Program-made: the position numbers and the translations under genes
Assembly: GCA_018806915.1 (NCBI GenBank)
Contig: JAGKQI010000093.1
Span: 1-64,000, forward strand
From: Phytophthora colocasiae
Lineage: Eukaryota > Oomycota > Peronosporomycetes > Peronosporales > Peronosporaceae
Length of the DNA: 64,000 nt
Reading direction: 5' to 3'
Notes under the pieces: generated by a model
What the model saw: the letters and a program-made list of their open reading frames with translations, nothing else
Databases searched by the model: none
Told to the model about the DNA's origin: nothing
Shown: piece by piece, positions 1 to 10,799 of the stretch
How positions within the stretch are numbered: position 1 is the first letter of the stretch
How the letters are laid out: each line of letters begins with the position of its first letter

Positions 1-322
1 CCTCCTAAACCTAAACCCTAAACCCTAAACCCTAAACCCTAAACCCTAAAACCAAAAACCATAACCCATAAACCCTAAACCTAAACTCCTAAACCCTAAA
101 CCCTAAACCTAAACCCTAAACCTAAACCTAAACCAAACCTAAACCCTAAACCCTAAACCCTAAACCCTAAACCCTAAACCCTAAACCCTAAACCCTAAAC
201 CCTAAACCCTAAACCCTAAACCCTAAACCCTAAACCCTAAACCCTAAACCCTAAACCCTAAACACTAAACACTAAACACTAAACACTAAACACTAAACAC
301 TAAACCCTAAACACTAAACCCT
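1..322 (-). repeat. Telomere, CCCTAAA tract with variant repeats
   Basis: Tandem CCCTAAA read on the plus strand is the C-strand of a TTTAGGG telomere, so base 1 lies at or near a left chromosome end. Three zones are visible: a degenerate distal part (about 1-136, with CCTAAA, ACCAAAA and CCATAA variants), a nearly perfect CCCTAAA run (about 137-260), and a proximal block of AAACACT variants (about 260-312) before the tract ends in CTATTAGCGG. A degenerate distal end is unusual for telomerase-made repeats and may reflect read error at the contig tip. TTTAGGG is known from plants, many algae and oomycetes. Confidence 0.97.
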
Positions 323-1732
323 ATTAGCGGTTTAACCCTACATAAACCCTAATTCGTACTTAGTCGGGTGTGTTCGGTACTTCAATTTTGCCATTTTATA
401 CTAAAAATTTTACCTTTATAAAATTATAAATTATAAAATTATAAAGGTGGTACAATGTACTCACTTACTTATTTAAATTACAATAATTGTGTTAAACGAT
501 TATTGTATTGTTATTTTAATTCCATTATTGCGAATTAATAATGAAAATGACTCTTTCACTTTTTCTATTCTATCTTCGGCTAATCTTGCAATTGGGCGAC
601 GCTTCTTTCATGTACCTAACGATGTTTCTGACGCTCTACACGACTGTTCTTGGTAGCACTCTCAAATCTTATTTTTGATAAAGTTATTAAGTTTTAAAGT
701 GAATTTTCAAAATTTCACCTTTAACTGAGCATAACTATACTTAGACCTAATGTCTACTCGTTCTGTTTAAGTGGATTCAATGTAAATTTTTACGCGCTAC
801 ATGATCATACTAAGTAGCATTTCCATATGTTAAGTCTTCGCAAAGTTATTCACGTTTAAAGTCAAATTACTTACTTTGTACTTCCCTATACTCACTCTTT
901 CAAAAGTTTCACTCTTTCTGCTCTAACTTCGGCTAATCTTGCAATTGGGCGACGCTTCTTTCATGTACCTAACGTAGTTTCTGACGCTCTACACGACTGT
1001 TCTTGGTAGCACTCCCAAATCTTATTTTTGTAAAAGTTATTAAGTTTTAAAGTGAATTTTCAAAATTTCATCTTTGACTGGACATAACTATACTTAGACT
1101 TAATGTCTGCTCGTTCTACTTAGGTTAATTCAATGTAAAATTTAACGCGCTATACGATCATACTAAGTAGCATTTCCATATGTTAAGTCTTCGCAAAGTT
1201 ATTCAAGTTTAAAGGCAAACTCACTCAAACTTACTACACATTGACACCACCAAACGCCCACTAATCTCGTCATAAGTTTGGCTATACTTACACGTTATCA
1301 AAATTTCTTAGGTGGATTTAACGTACTTTTTTATGCTCTTTCCGATGGTACTTCGTGTGTCTGCCAGATTTAATATCTCAAGTCAGTATTAGCTTATATA
1401 GGCTTTTTTCAAAATCAAGACGTTTCTTGCTCTATCATTGGCTATATCTACAGTGTCCCTTTCTTACGCACATGGAAACCATGTACTTTTTCATGCTCTT
1501 ATTGATGGTACTTCGTGTGTCTGCCAGATTTAATATCTCAAGTCAGTATTAGCTTGTACAGGCATTTTTCAAAACCAAGACGTTTCTTGCTCTATTATTG
1601 GCTATATCTACAGTGTACCTTTCTTACGCACATGGAAACAATGTACTTTTACATGCTCTTTCGGATGGTATCTCGTCTGTCAACCAAATTTAATATCCCA
1701 AGTCAGTATTAACTTATACAAGGAGTTTTAAC

Positions 1733-1849
1733 ATGAAGACGTTATACGTGTGTTCGGCCCGTTTATGCTACATGGGAGTCTCACCATCTTCTTCCCCGTA
1801 TCGAAATACCCCACCTCACAAATTTTCGTATAGTGAAGTGCAATATTGA
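1733..1849 (+). other. Conserved 38-codon micro-ORF of the satellite units
   Basis: ATG to TGA, 117 bp, starting MKTLYVCSA and ending SEVQY. The same ORF is present in most units: starts at 9418, 13460, 16095, 20139, 24188, 26820 and 35409 on plus, and a diverged copy on minus at 38462-38346. Copies at 4192 and 6890 stop a few codons early, and the copy at 30856 has a one-base deletion. It also forms the first period of the downstream 117-bp array in units 4-11. Length equal to the satellite period and absence of a domain make satellite structure the simpler explanation; translation is not established. Confidence 0.3.
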
Positions 1850-2022
1850 TGAAGTTTAAATAGATGTACCAGTGTACCCATGTACCAGTGTACCATTGAC
1901 TTGTATAAACTTATATTTTACCTTAAAAATTAATTTATTACTTTCTAGAGGTTATTATTTTTGGGTAGTAAAAATCGACCATTTTACCTCGAATTAGTAA
2001 CATGTCACTAAAGTGAGGTAAG

Positions 2023-2188
2023 GTACCCATGTACCAGTGTACCAGTGTACCCATGTACCATGTACCAGTGTACCAGTGTACCAGTGTACCCATGTACCAG
2101 TGTACCAGTGTACCAGTGTACCAGTGTACCCATGTACCAGTGTACCCATGTACCAGTGTACCAGTGTACCCATGTACCAGTGTACCAG
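2023..2188. repeat. 8-bp minisatellite, unit 1
   Basis: About twenty units of 8 bp, mixing GTACCAGT and GTACCCAT forms. Because 8 is not a multiple of 3, long repetitive ORFs (tyrosine/valine/threonine patterns) appear on both strands; these are repeat artefacts. The same array recurs in units 2 and 3 with almost identical order of variants. Confidence 0.95.
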
Positions 2189-2285
2189 TATCTTGTATAA
2201 ACTTATATTTTACCGTCAAAATTTATTTATAAAATTCCAGAGGTTATAAATTTTAAGCAGTAAAAATCGACCATTTTACCTCGCC

Positions 2286-2303
2286 TTAGTGACATGTCAC
2301 TAA
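2286..2303. repeat. Perfect 18-bp palindrome
   Basis: TTAGTGACATGTCACTAA equals its own reverse complement. It lies just after the main minisatellite; a one-mismatch sibling (TTAGTAACATGTCACTAA) lies just before it, near 1995-2012. Identical copies occur at 4735-4752 and 7433-7450. It could be a dimeric protein-binding site or a cruciform seed; the sequence does not say which. Confidence 0.85.
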
Positions 2304-2664
2304 AGTGAGGTATAGTACCTTGTACCCATGTACCCATGTACCAGTGTACCCATGTACCAGTGTACCACAACCTAGGTTCCAATCGTACTTAAGAAGTAAT
2401 AGTACCATATCTTCTCCCCTGGACTTTTTCTGAACATAGGACCTTGACCTACCCCCCCCAAATCGACTACGCTGATTCGAATGACACTATAAAAAACATA
2501 TGTTTGCAGGCTACTTTTTGAGAAAACCATGTTTTTTTAGTCTATACAAACTTCCAGTCAATCTCAGGATTTGAAATTTTGGTATTCTGTCTATCTCGGG
2601 AAGGCGCATATGTGTGCAAATTTTCAGGACCACTTTGCAGGCTAGTTTTCGAGGGAACACGTAT

Positions 2665-2772
2665 ACTAAACCCTAAACCCTAAACCCTAAACCCTAAACC
2701 CTAAACCCTAAACCCTAAACACTAAACACTAAACACTAAACACTAAACACTAAACCCTAAACACTAAACCCT
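2665..2772 (-). repeat. Interstitial telomere tract between units 1 and 2
   Basis: About 105 bp of CCCTAAA followed by the same AAACACT variant block and the same CTATTAGCGG exit seen at the true telomere. It sits exactly where the later junctions (5108-5120, 7805-7818) pass straight from GTATACTAA into CAGCGG. It reads as a former chromosome end, or a copy of one, now buried by the outermost unit. Confidence 0.95.
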
Positions 2773-2775
2773 ATT

Positions 2776-5119
2776 AGCGGTTTAACCCTACATAAACCCT
2801 AATTCGTACTTAGTCGGGTTTGTTTAGTACTTCAATTTTGCCATTTTATACTAAAAATTTTACCTTTAGAAAATTATAAATTATAAAATTATAAAGGTGG
2901 TACAATGTACTCACTTACTTATTTAAATTACAATAATTGTGTTAAACGATTATTGTATTGTTATTTTAATTCCATTATTGCGAATTAATAATGAAAATGA
3001 CTCTTTCACTTTTTCTATTCTATCTTCGGCTAATCTTGCAATTGGGCGACGCTTCTTTCATGTACCTAACGTAGTTTCTGACGCTCTACACGATTGTTCT
3101 TGGTAGCACTCCCAAATCTTATTTTTGACAAAGTTATTAAGTTTTAAAGTGAATTTTCAAAATTTCACCTTTAACTGAGCATAACTATACTTAGACCTAA
3201 TGTCTACTCGTTCTGTTTAAGTGGATTCAATGTAAATTTTTACGCGCTACATGATCATACTAAGTAGCATTTCCATATGTTAAGTCTTCGCAAAGTTATT
3301 CACGTTTAAAGTCAAATTACTTACTTTGTACTTCCCTATACTCACTCTTTCAAAAGTTTCACTCTTTCTGCTCTAACTTCGGCTAATCTTGCAATTGGGC
3401 GACGCTTCTTTCATGTACCTAACGTAGTTTCTGACGCTCTACACGACTGTTCTTGGTAGCACTCCCAAATCTTATTTTTGTAAAAGTTATTAAGTTTTAA
3501 AGTGAATTTTCAAAATTTCATCTTTGACTGGACATAACTATACTTAGACTTAATGTCTGCTCGTTCTACTTAGGTTAATTCAATGAAAAATTAACGCGCT
3601 ATACGATCATACTAAGTAGCATTTCCATATGTTAAGTCTTCGCAAAGTTATTCAAGTTTAAAGGCAAACTCACTCAAACTTACTACACATTGACACCACC
3701 AAACGCCCACTAATCTCGTCATAAGTTTGGCTATACTCACACGTTATCAAAATTTCTTAGGTGGATTTAACGTACTTTTTTATGCTCTTTCCGATGGTAC
3801 TTCGTGTGTCTGCCAGATTTAATATCTCAAGTCAGTATTAGCGTATACAGGCATTTTTAAAAACCAAGACGTTTCTTGCTCTATTATTGGCTATATCTAC
3901 AGTGTCCCTTTCTTACGCACATGGAAACAATGTACTTTTCCATGCTCTTTCCAATGGTACTTCGTGTGTCGGCCATATTTAATATCTCAAGTCAGTATTA
4001 GCTTGTACAGGCATTTTTCAAAACCAAGACGTTTCTTGCTCTATTATTGGCTATATCTACAGTGTACCTTTCTTACGCACATGGAAACAATGTACTTTTA
4101 CATGCTCTTTCGGATGGTATCTCGTCTGTCAACCAAATTTAATATCCCAAGTCAGTATTAACTTATACAAGGAGTTTTAACATGAAGACGTTATACGTGT
4201 GTTCGGCCCGTTTATGCTACATGGGAGTCTCACCATCTTCTTCCCCGTATCGAAATACCCCACCTCACAAATTTTCGTAAAGTGAAGTGCAATATTGATG
4301 AAGTTTAAATAGATGTACCAGTGTACCCATGTACCAGTGTACCATTGACTTGTATAAACTTATATTTTACCTTAAAAATTAATGTATTACTTTCTAGAGG
4401 TTATTATTTTTGGGTAGTAAAAATCGACCATTTTACCTCGAATTAGTAACATGTCACTAAAGTGAGGTAAGGTACCCATGTACCAGTGTACCAGTGTACC
4501 CATGTACCATGTACCAGTGTACCAGTGTACCAGTGTACCCATGTACCAGTGTACCAGTGTACCAGTGTACCAGTGTACCCATGTACCAGTGTACCCATGT
4601 ACCAGTGTACCAGTGTACCCATGTACCAGTGTACCAGTATCTTGTATAAACTTATATTTTACCGTCAAAATTTATTTATACAATTCCAGAGGTTATAAAT
4701 TTAAAGCAGTAAAAATCGACCATTTTACCTCGCCTTAGTGACATGTCACTAAAGTGAGGTATAGTACCTTGTACCCATGTACCCATGTACCAGTGTACCC
4801 ATGTACCAGTGTACCACAACCTAGGTTCCAATCGTACTTAAGAAGTAATAGTACCATATCTTCTCCCCTGGACTTTTTCTGAACATAGGACCTTGACCTA
4901 CCCCCCCCAAATCGACTACGCTGATTCGAATGACACTATAAAAAACATATGTTTGCAGGCTACTTTTTGAGAAAACCATGTTTTTTTAGTCTATACAAAC
5001 TTCCAGTCAATCTCAGGATTTGAAATTTTGGTATTCTGTCTATCTCGGGAAGGCGCATATGTGTGCAAATTTTCAGGACCACTTTGCAGGCTAGTTTTCG
5101 AGGGAACACGTATACTAAC
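2776..5119 (+). repeat. Subtelomeric unit 2 (minisatellite type)
   Basis: Near-copy of unit 1: two 352-bp monomers (near 3015 and 3372), 160-bp repeats (about 3800-4160), micro-ORF at 4192 closed early by a TAA, minisatellite at about 4472-4640, palindrome at 4735-4752. It ends GTATACTAA at the next AGCGGTTTA without telomere repeats. Confidence 0.9.
4472..4640. repeat. 8-bp minisatellite, unit 2
   Basis: Same GTACCAGT/GTACCCAT array as unit 1, with the same single irregular step (CCATGTACCATGTACC) near its start, showing that the whole unit was copied rather than the array regrown. Confidence 0.95.
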
Positions 5120-7817
5120 AGCGGTTTATCCTTTATAAACCCTAATTCGTACTTAGTCGGGTGTGTTCGGTACTTCAATTTTGCTATTTTATACTTAAAA
5201 TTTTACCTTTAGAAAATTATAAAATATAAAATTATAAAGGTGGTACAATGTACCCACTTATTTTATTTAAATTACAATAATTACTTTAAACAATTATTGT
5301 ATTGTTATTTTAATTCCATTATTGCGAATTATTTATGAAAATGACTCTTACACTTTTGCTATTCTAACTTCGGCTAATCTTGCACTAAGGCGACGCTTCT
5401 TTCATGTCTCTAACGTAGTTCCAGACGCTCTACACGACCATTTTTGGTAGCACTCCTAAATCTTATTTTTGACAAAGTTATTAACTGTCAAAGTGAATTT
5501 TCAAAATTTCACCTTTAACTGAGCATAACTATACTTAGACTTGAAGTCTCCTCGTTCTACTTAGGTGGATTCAACGTAGCATTTGACGCGCTATACGATC
5601 ATACTAAGTAGCATTTCTATATGTTAAGTCTTCGCAAAGTTATTCACGTTCAAAGTCAAATTACTTACTTTGTACTTCCCTATACTCACTCTTTCAAAAG
5701 TTTCACTCTTTCTGCTCTAACTTCGGCTGTTCTTGCACTTAAGCGACGCTTCTTTTATGTACCTAATGTAGTTTCTAACGCTCTACACGAATATTCTTGG
5801 TAGCACTCCCAAATCTTATTTTTGACAAAGTTATTAAGTGTTAAAGTGAATTTTAAAAAAATCACCTTTGACTGGCCATAACTATACTTAGACTTGAAGT
5901 CTCCTCGTTCTACTTAGATGGATTCAATGTAAAATTTGACGCGCTATACGATCGTACTAAGTAGCATTTCCATATGTTAAGTCTTCGCGAAGTTATTCAC
6001 GTTTAAAGTCAATTTACTTACTTTGTACTTCGCTATACTCACTCTTTCAAAAGTTTCACTGTTTCTGCTCTAACTTCGGCTAATCTTGCAATTGGGCGAC
6101 GCTTCTTTTATGTACCTAACGTAGTTTCTGACGGTCTACACGACTATTCTTGGTAGCACTCCCAAATCTTATTTTTGACAAAGTTATTAAGTGTTAAAGT
6201 GAATTTTCAAAATTTCATCTTTGACTGGACATAACTATACTTAGACTTAATGTCTGCTCGTTCTACTTAGGTTAATTCAATGAAAAATTAACGCGCTATA
6301 CGATCATACTAAGTAGCATTTCCATATGTTAAGTCTTCGCAAAGTTATTCAAGTTTAAAGGCAAACTCACTCAAACTTACTACACATTGACACCACCAAA
6401 CGCCCACTAATCTCGTCATAAGTTTGGCTATACTTACACGTTATCAAAATTTCTTAGGTGGATTTAACGTACTTTTTTTATGCTCTTTCCGATGGTACTT
6501 CGTGTGTCTGCCAGATTTAATATCTCAAGTCAGTATTAGCGTATACAGGCATTTTTAAAAACCAAGACGTTTCTTGCTCTATTATTGGCTATATCTACAG
6601 TGTCCCTTTCTTACGCACATGGAAACAATGTACTTTTCCATGCTCTTTCCAATGGTACTTCGTGTGTCGGCCATATTTAATATCTCAAGTCAGTATTAGC
6701 TTGTACAGGCATTTTTCAAAACCAAGACGTTTCTTGCTCTATTATTGGCTATATCTACAGTGTACCTTTCTTACGCACATGGAAACAATGTACTTTTACA
6801 TGCTCTTTCGGATGGTATCTCGTCTGTCAACCAAATTTAATATCCCAAGTCAGTATTAACTTATACAAGGAGTTTTAACATGAAGACGTTATACGTGTGT
6901 TCGGCCCGTTTATGCTACATGGGAGTCTCACCATCTTCTTCCCCGTATCGAAATACCCCACCTCACAAATTTTCGTAAAGTGAAGTGCAATATTGATGAA
7001 GTTTAAATAGATGTACCAGTGTACCCATGTACCAGTGTACCATTGACTTGTATAAACTTATATTTTACCTTAAAAATTAATGTATTACTTTCTAGAGGTT
7101 ATTATTTTTGGGTAGTAAAAATCGACCATTTTACCTCGAATTAGTAACATGTCACTAAAGTGAGGTAAGGTACCCATGTACCAGTGTACCAGTGTACCCA
7201 TGTACCATGTACCAGTGTACCAGTGTACCAGTGTACCCATGTACCAGTGTACCAGTGTACCAGTGTACCAGTGTACCCATGTACCAGTGTACCCATGTAC
7301 CAGTGTACCAGTGTACCCATGTACCAGTGTACCAGTATCTTGTATAAACTTATATTTTACCGTCAAAATTTATTTATAAAATTCCAGAGGTTATAAATTT
7401 TAAGCAGTAAAAATCGACCATTTTACCTCGCCTTAGTGACATGTCACTAAAGTGAGGTATAGTACCTTGTACCCATGTACCCATGTACCAGTGTACCCAT
7501 GTACCAGTGTACCACAACCTAGGTTCCAATCGTACTTAAGAAGTAATAGTACCATATCTTCTCTCCTGGACTTTTTCTGAACATAGGACCTTGACCTACC
7601 CCCCCCAAATCGACTACGCTGATTCGAATAACACTATAAAAAACATATGTTTGCAGGCTACTTTTAGAGAAAACCATGTTTTTTTAGTCTATACAAACTT
7701 CCAGTCAATCTCAGGATTTGAAATTTTGGTATTCTGTCTATATCGGGAAGGCGCATATGTGTGCAAATTTTCAGGACCACTTTGCAGGCTAGTTTTCGAG
7801 GGAACACGTATACTAAC
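5120..7817 (+). repeat. Subtelomeric unit 3 (minisatellite type, three 352-bp monomers)
   Basis: Head starts AGCGGTTTATCCTTT rather than the AGCGGTTTAACCC seen in most units. Three 352-bp monomers (near 5364, 5715, 6066), 160-bp repeats (about 6500-6860), early-stopped micro-ORF at 6890, minisatellite about 7170-7340, palindrome 7433-7450. It is the last unit with the GTACC minisatellite. Confidence 0.9.
7170..7340. repeat. 8-bp minisatellite, unit 3
   Basis: Third copy of the GTACCAGT/GTACCCAT array, in the same order as in units 1 and 2. Confidence 0.95.
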
Positions 7818-9528
7818 AGCGGTTTATCCTTTATAAACCCTAATTCGTACTTAGTCGGGTGTGTTCGGTACCTCCATTTTTGCTATTTTATACTTAAAAT
7901 TTTACCTTTAGAAAATTATAAAATATAAAATTATAAAGGTGGTACAATGTACCCACTTATTTTATTTAAATTACAATAATTACTTTAAACAATTATTGTA
8001 TTGTTATTTTAATTCCATTATTGCGAATTATTTATGAAAATGACTCTTACACTTTTGCTATTCTAACTTCGGCTAATCTTGCACTAAGGCGACGCTTCTT
8101 TCATGTCTCTAACGTAGTTCCAGACGCTCTACACGACCATTTTTGGTAGCACTCCTAAATCTTATTTTTGACAAAGTTATTAACTGTCAAAGTGAATTTT
8201 CAAAATTTCACCTTTAACTGAGCATAACTATACTTAGACTTGAAGTCTCCTCGTTCTACTTAGGTGGATTCAACGTAGCATTTGACGCGCTATACGATCA
8301 TACTAAGTAGCATTTCTATATGTTAAGTCTTCGCAAAGTTATTCACGTTTAAAGTCAAATTACTTACTTTCTACTTATCTATACTCACTCTTTCTAAAGT
8401 TTCACTCTTTCTGCTCTAACTTTGGCTAATCTTGCTATTGGGCGACGCTTCTTTTATGTCCCTAATGTAGTTTCTGACGCTCTACACGAATATTCTTGGT
8501 AGCACTCCTAAATCTTATTTTTGACAAAGTTATTAAGTGTTAAAGTGAATTTTAAAATTTTCATCTTTGACTGGCCATAACTATACTTTAACTTGAATTC
8601 TCCTCGTTCTACTTAGATGGATTCAATGTAGAATTTTACGCGCTATACGATCATACTAAGAAGTATTTCCATATGTTAAGTCTTCGCAAAGTTATTTACG
8701 TTTAAAGTCAATTTACTTACTTTGTACTACGCTATACTCACTCTTTCAGAAGTTTCACTCTTTCTGCTCTAACTTCGGCTAATCTTGCTATTGGGCGACG
8801 CTTCTTTTATGTCCCTAATGTAGTTTCTGACGCTCTACACGACTATTCTTGTAGCACTCCCAAATCTTATTTTGACAAAGTTATTAAGTTTTAAAGTGAA
8901 TTTTCAAAATTTCATCTTTGACTGGACATAACTATACTTAGACTTAATGTCTGCTCGTTCTACTTAGGTTAATTCAATGTAAAATTTAACGCGCTATACG
9001 ATCATACTAAGTAGCATTTCCATATGTTAAGTCTTCGTAAAGTTATTCAAGTTTAAAGGCAAACTCACTCAAACTTACTACACATTGACACCACCAAACG
9101 CCCACTAATCTCGTCATAAGTTTGGCTATACTTACACTCTAGCAAATCTTCTTAGATGGATTTAACGTACTTTTTCATGCTCTTTCCGATGGTACCTCGT
9201 GTGTCTGCCATATTTAATATCTGAAGTCAGTATTCGCTTATACAGGCATTTTTCAAAACCAAAGACGTTTCTTGCTCTTTTATTGGCTACATATACAGTG
9301 TCCCTTTCTTACGCACATGGAAACAGTGTACTTTTTCATGCTCTTTCCAATGGTACTTCATGTGTCGGCCAGATTTAATATATGAAGTCAGTATTACCTT
9401 ATAAAGGAGTTTTTAACATGAAGACGTTATACGTGTGTTCGGCCTGTTTATGCTACATGGGAGTCTCACCATCTTCTTCCCCGTATCAAAATACCCCACC
9501 TCACAAATTTTCGTATAGTAAAGTCCAA

Positions 9529-10400
9529 TATTGAGAAAGTTTTGAATACTGGCTGAATGGTCTGTCTATGTCACATGTGGATCACACCATCATCTTCCCG
9601 TATCAAAATACCCCTCCTCACAAATTTTCGCATAGTGAAGTGAAGTATTGACGAAGTTTTGAAAATTGGCTCAATGGCCCGTCTATGTCACATGGGGTCT
9701 CACCATCATCTTCCCCGTATCAAATTACCCCACCTCACCAATTTTCGTATAGTAAAGTACAATATTGAGAAAGTTTTGAATACTGGCTGAATGGTCTGTC
9801 TATGTCACATGTGGATCACACCATCATCTTCCCCGTATCAAAATACCCCTCCTCACAAATTTTCGCATAGTGAAGTGAAGTATTGACGAAGTTTTGAAAA
9901 TTGGCTCAATGGCCCGTCTATGTCACATGGGGGTCTCACCATCATCTTCCCCGTATCAAATTACCCCACCTCACCAATTTTCGTATAGTAAAGTACAATA
10001 TTGAGAAAGTTTTGAAAACTGGCTGATTGGCCCGTCTATGTCTCATGGGGATATCACCATCATCTTCCCCGTATCGAAATACCCTACCTCACAAGTTTTC
10101 GTATAGTGAAATGCAATATTGATAAAGTTTTAAAATATGGCTAATTGGCCCGTCTATGTCACACGGGGATCTCACCATCTTCTCCCCGTATCAAAACACC
10201 CCACCTCACAAATTTTCGTATAATAAGGTGCAATATTGAGAAAGTTTCAAAAATCGGCTGATTAGCCTGTCTATGTCTCATGGGGATCTCACCATCATCT
10301 TCCCCGTATCGAAATACCCTACCTCACAAGTTTTCGTATAGTGAAGTGAAGTATTGACGAAGTTTTGAAAATTGGCTCAATGGCCCGTCTATACGACATG
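9529..10400 (+). repeat. 117-bp tandem array, unit 4
   Basis: Period marks (TATTGAGAAAG or TATTGACGAAG) fall near 9529, 9645, 9763, 9881, 9999, 10117, 10232 and 10352, spacing 116-118. Two monomer variants tend to alternate: one with GAATACTGGCTGAATGG, one with GAAAATTGGCTCAATGG. Equivalent arrays lie at about 13571-14445, 16206-17080, 20250-21120, 24299-25175, 26931-27810, 30968-31840 and, shortened to about four monomers, 35520-35930. Confidence 0.92.
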
Positions 10401-10599
10401 GGAGTACAGTCATACATTTTCAAGCCAACTATTTTTTTCACTCTCCAATTTTCCGCCGATTTCACTGAGTTTTGGCTTCGCAATCGACTCGGAGTTTTGT
10501 ATGGGATTTCCTATATTAAGGTTGTGGACGGCTCTTAAAATTTAAAACTCGTTTACCGAGCATTTTTAACCATTTTAGCTAATCAAAGCACGTAAAAGG

Positions 10600-10799
10600 A
10601 AGAATAATAGCCAATGATTGGTGAGAGCCACCACTGGATTCCAGTGCAGCCACCCCTGGATTCCAGTGAAAAATGCTGGTTAACTGTTAAGAGCACGGAT
10701 TACAGTGTAATAGCCAATACAAAGTCTAGTATAGCCACCCCAGCCACCCCAGTATTGCACTGGGACCCGCTTATCATATATGCAGCCCTAAATCCTACC
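10600..10799. repeat. Palindrome-rich unit tail
   Basis: Conserved tail of units 4-10. It contains CACTGGATTCCAGTG (7-bp arms, one central base), a half repeat CCTGGATTCCAGTG, ATTACAGTGTAAT, and a GCCACCCC doublet, then GCCCTAAATCCTACC joining the next AGCGGTTTA. Equivalent tails end at 14845, 17479, 21523, 25569, 28205 and 32236. The closing bases look like decayed CCCTAAA. Confidence 0.8.

Larger units (their letters stand above)
326..2664 (+). repeat. Subtelomeric unit 1 (minisatellite type)
   Basis: First satellite unit. Order seen: AT-rich head (about 370-540), two monomers of about 352 bp (phase marks near 567 and 918), linker with CACCACCAAACGCCCAC (about 1225-1290), two 160-bp repeats (about 1354-1710), a short conserved ORF (1733-1849), then minisatellite runs of GTACCAGT/GTACCCAT units (about 1863-1895, 2023-2188, 2320-2366) and a unique-looking tail ending GAACACGTATACTAA. 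No protein gene is convincing here. Confidence 0.9.
7818..10799 (+). repeat. Subtelomeric unit 4 (117-bp-array type)
   Basis: Hybrid unit: its head matches unit 3, its 3' half matches units 5-11. Three 352-bp monomers (near 8062, 8414, 8766), linker about 9050-9150, 160-bp repeats about 9160-9410, micro-ORF 9418-9534, 117-bp array about 9529-10400, and a palindrome-rich tail 10400-10799. It marks the switch point between the two unit classes. Confidence 0.9.

Noticed and set aside
1355..1712. Overlapping 65-residue frames starting MCLPDLISQVSISLYR
   Set aside because: They are the 160-bp satellite repeat read in one frame; they recur in other units (3964, 6662, 35137) with no start or domain support and sit inside non-coding repeats.
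1938..2249. Repetitive Tyr/Val/Thr/Gly proteins on both strands
   Set aside because: Direct products of the 8-bp GTACC minisatellite; open frames on both strands at once show that the repeat, not selection, keeps them open.
9400..9420. AAAGGAG before the micro-ORF ATG, like a bacterial ribosome-binding site
   Set aside because: Telomere, introns and transposons show a nuclear eukaryotic genome, where such a site has no role.
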